This document shows, one piece after another, positions 59,957 through 61,088 of a DNA stretch of 61,088 bases. Numbering within the stretch: the stretch's first letter is position 1; every line of letters begins with the position of its first letter. The position numbers and the translations under genes are program-made. The stretch is from Planctomycetota bacterium (lineage in GTDB: Bacteria > Planctomycetota > UBA1135 > JADKAF01). The notes under the pieces are model-generated. The model did no database searches, was not told the origin of the DNA, and saw only the letters and a list, made by a program, of their open reading frames with translations. The stretch spans positions 1-61,088 of the forward strand of contig JAEUHW010000330.1 in NCBI GenBank assembly GCA_016793245.1. Reading direction: 5' to 3'.

Positions 59957-61088
59957 ATGCGCGTCCTTTGCTCGCTCGCTCTCGCCCTCGGCGCCGCCGC
60001 GCAGACCCCGTCGCCGGAGCAGCCCTACGACCTCGTGATCTACGGCGGCACCTCGGCCGGCGTCGTCGCCGGCGTGCAGGCCGCGAAGCAGGGCCTGCGC
60101 GCGATCGTGATCGAACCTTCGCGGCATCTCGGCGGGCTCTCGGCCGCCGGGCTCGGCGCGACCGACATCGGCAACAAGGACGCGATCGGCGGGCTCGCGC
60201 GCGAGTTCTATCGCCGCGTCGGTGCGCACTACGCGCGCGAAGAAGCGTGGAACTTCGAAGCCCGCGACGCGTTCCGCAGCGGCCGACAGCGCGCGGGCGA
60301 GGCCGAGATGTGGGTCTTCGAGCCCAAGGTCGCCGAAGCGCTCTTCGATGCCTGGATCGCCGAGGCCGGCGTCGAGCTCGTGCGCGGCGACGGCCTCGAG
60401 CGCGAGCGCGGCGTGAAGAAGAGCGGTGCGAAGCTGGAGGCGCTCGTGCTGAAGAGCGGCCGCATCGTGCGCGGCCGCTGCTTCCTCGACGCGACCTACG
60501 AAGGCGATCTGCTGCCCGGCGCGGGCGTGAGATACACCGTCGGCCGCGAGAGCAATGCGACCTACGGCGAGACCTGGAACGGGGTGCAGCCCGAGCTCGA
60601 CAAGCACCAGTTCGACCTCGCGGTAGATCCCTACCGCGTACCCGGCGATCCGAAGAGCGGCTTGCTGCCCGAGATCGCGAGCGGTGGGCCTCTCGAGCGC
60701 GGCGCCGGCGACGCCAAGGTGCAGGCCTATTGCTTCCGCATGTGCCTCACCGATGTCGCCGAGAACCGCCTGCCGTTCCCGAAGCCCGCGGGCTACGAGG
60801 CGCAACGCTACGAGCTGCTCGCGAGATACTTCGCGGCCGGCTTCGCGAAGGTGCCGTGGCATTCGATCGGCATGCCGAACAGGAAGACCGACACGAACAA
60901 CAACACCGCGTTCTCGACCGACTGGATCGGCGGGAGCTGGACCTGGGCCGAGGCGAGCGACGCCGAGCGCGAGCGCCTCTTCGTCGCGCATCGCGACTAT
61001 CAGATGGGCTTGCTCTGGTTCCTCGCGAACGATCCGCGCGTCCCGGCCGCGGTGCAGAAGGAAGTGCGGCGCTGGGGTCTGCCGAAGG
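59957..61088 (+). CDS. secreted FAD-dependent oxidoreductase (5' part, runs off the window)
   Basis: The frame starts at ATG 59957, with GGAGGA six bases upstream, and continues without a stop to the window end. The 377 visible residues include a signal peptide (MRVLCSLALALGAAAQ). The dinucleotide-binding fold follows as YDLVIYGGTSAGVVAGVQAAKQG, then IEPSRHLGGLSAAGLGATDIGNKDAIGGLAREFY. The FAD_oxidored-type pattern continues with DATYEGDLLPGAGVRYTVGRES and PGDPKSGLLPE. Such proteins are common in planctomycete gene sets and are often annotated as FAD-dependent oxidoreductases of unknown substrate. A TAGGAT -10-like box lies at 59932-59937. Confidence 0.85.
   Translation, partial: MRVLCSLALALGAAAQTPSPEQPYDLVIYGGTSAGVVAGVQAAKQGLRAIVIEPSRHLGGLSAAGLGATDIGNKDAIGGLAREFYRRVGAHYAREEAWNFEARDAFRSGRQRAGEAEMWVFEPKVAEALFDAWIAEAGVELVRGDGLERERGVKKSGAKLEALVLKSGRIVRGRCFLDATYEGDLLPGAGVRYTVGRESNATYGETWNGVQPELDKHQFDLAVDPYRVPGDPKSGLLPEIASGGPLERGAGDAKVQAYCFRMCLTDVAENRLPFPKPAGYEAQRYELLARYFAAGFAKVPWHSIGMPNRKTDTNNNTAFSTDWIGGSWTWAEASDAERERLFVAHRDYQMGLLWFLANDPRVPAAVQKEVRRWGLPK

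Noticed and set aside
58061..60991. A 976-codon minus-strand frame covering the end of the DUF4394 gene and the FAD oxidoreductase
   Set aside because: It crosses a strong terminator and two well supported genes and shows no domain.

Overview
The window is a 61 kb, very GC-rich stretch of bacterial chromosome. It has dense coding, many GTG/TTG starts and frequent 4-bp start/stop overlaps. The gene repertoire suggests a Planctomycetota-like bacterium: large secreted proteins of unknown function, a protein with two FG-GAP propellers, a GH172/DUF2961 protein, a tandem DUF4394 protein, a YdjY-like protein and a shared C-terminal module on secreted proteins. This placement is inference. There is no rRNA or marker tree in the window. 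Housekeeping genes (tsaD, carA, queA, murD, clpC, dprA, pdxST, two tRNA-Ser genes) lie between lineage-specific secreted and membrane genes, so this is ordinary chromosome and not a mobile island. I see no transposase, integrase, phage gene or CRISPR array.

Layout. 1-4.5 kb: tail of an unknown gene, tsaD, larB, carA and a SIS-domain sugar isomerase, all on +. 4.6-8.1 kb: a minus-strand operon with two prepilin-like proteins, a PilX-like protein and a small secreted/anchored protein. 8.2-14.1 kb: queA, a family 2 glycosyltransferase (+), inositol-1-phosphate synthase with a coupled membrane protein, and a YdjY-like secreted protein. 14.2-17.6 kb: a MocR/PdxR-type regulator followed by pdxS and pdxT, the DXP-independent vitamin B6 pathway, with phased TTGGA operator-like elements before the regulator. 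17.5-21.6 kb (-): nnrD, a HEAT-like secreted protein and yhbY, whose end overlaps pdxT antisense. 21.6-28.0 kb: a BFN-domain nuclease, tRNA-Ser(UGA), tRNA-Ser(GCU), a lipoprotein, murD, a long inverted repeat, mcsA-like and clpC with a structured leader.

28-43 kb: a polytopic membrane protein, a GH172-like secreted protein, a 670-aa secreted unknown with a minus-strand attenuator-like leader, dprA, two small membrane genes, ybgC, a YkgJ-type cysteine-cluster protein, a cysteine desulfurase with an A-type Fe-S carrier, a Leu/Glu-type dehydrogenase, and a lipoprotein with a coupled secreted protein. 43-51.8 kb: a Ser/Gly- and Trp/Tyr-rich secreted TPR protein behind a sigma-54 promoter, an arsenic operon arsD-arsA-acr3 (-), and a divergent XPB-like helicase with a Bax1/DUF790 nuclease (+). 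52-61 kb: a double FG-GAP propeller protein, a GT-C-like membrane protein ending inside a palindromic repeat, a double DUF4394 protein, a secreted unknown, and the start of an FAD-dependent oxidoreductase that runs off the window.

The most distinctive items are the XPB-Bax1 pair, normally associated with archaeal nucleotide excision repair; the three-helix leader before clpC; the helically phased operator array before pdxR; the 171-bp imperfect inverted repeat after murD; and a C-terminal module recurring on neighbouring secreted proteins. All functional assignments come from reading motifs and family resemblance, with no database search.
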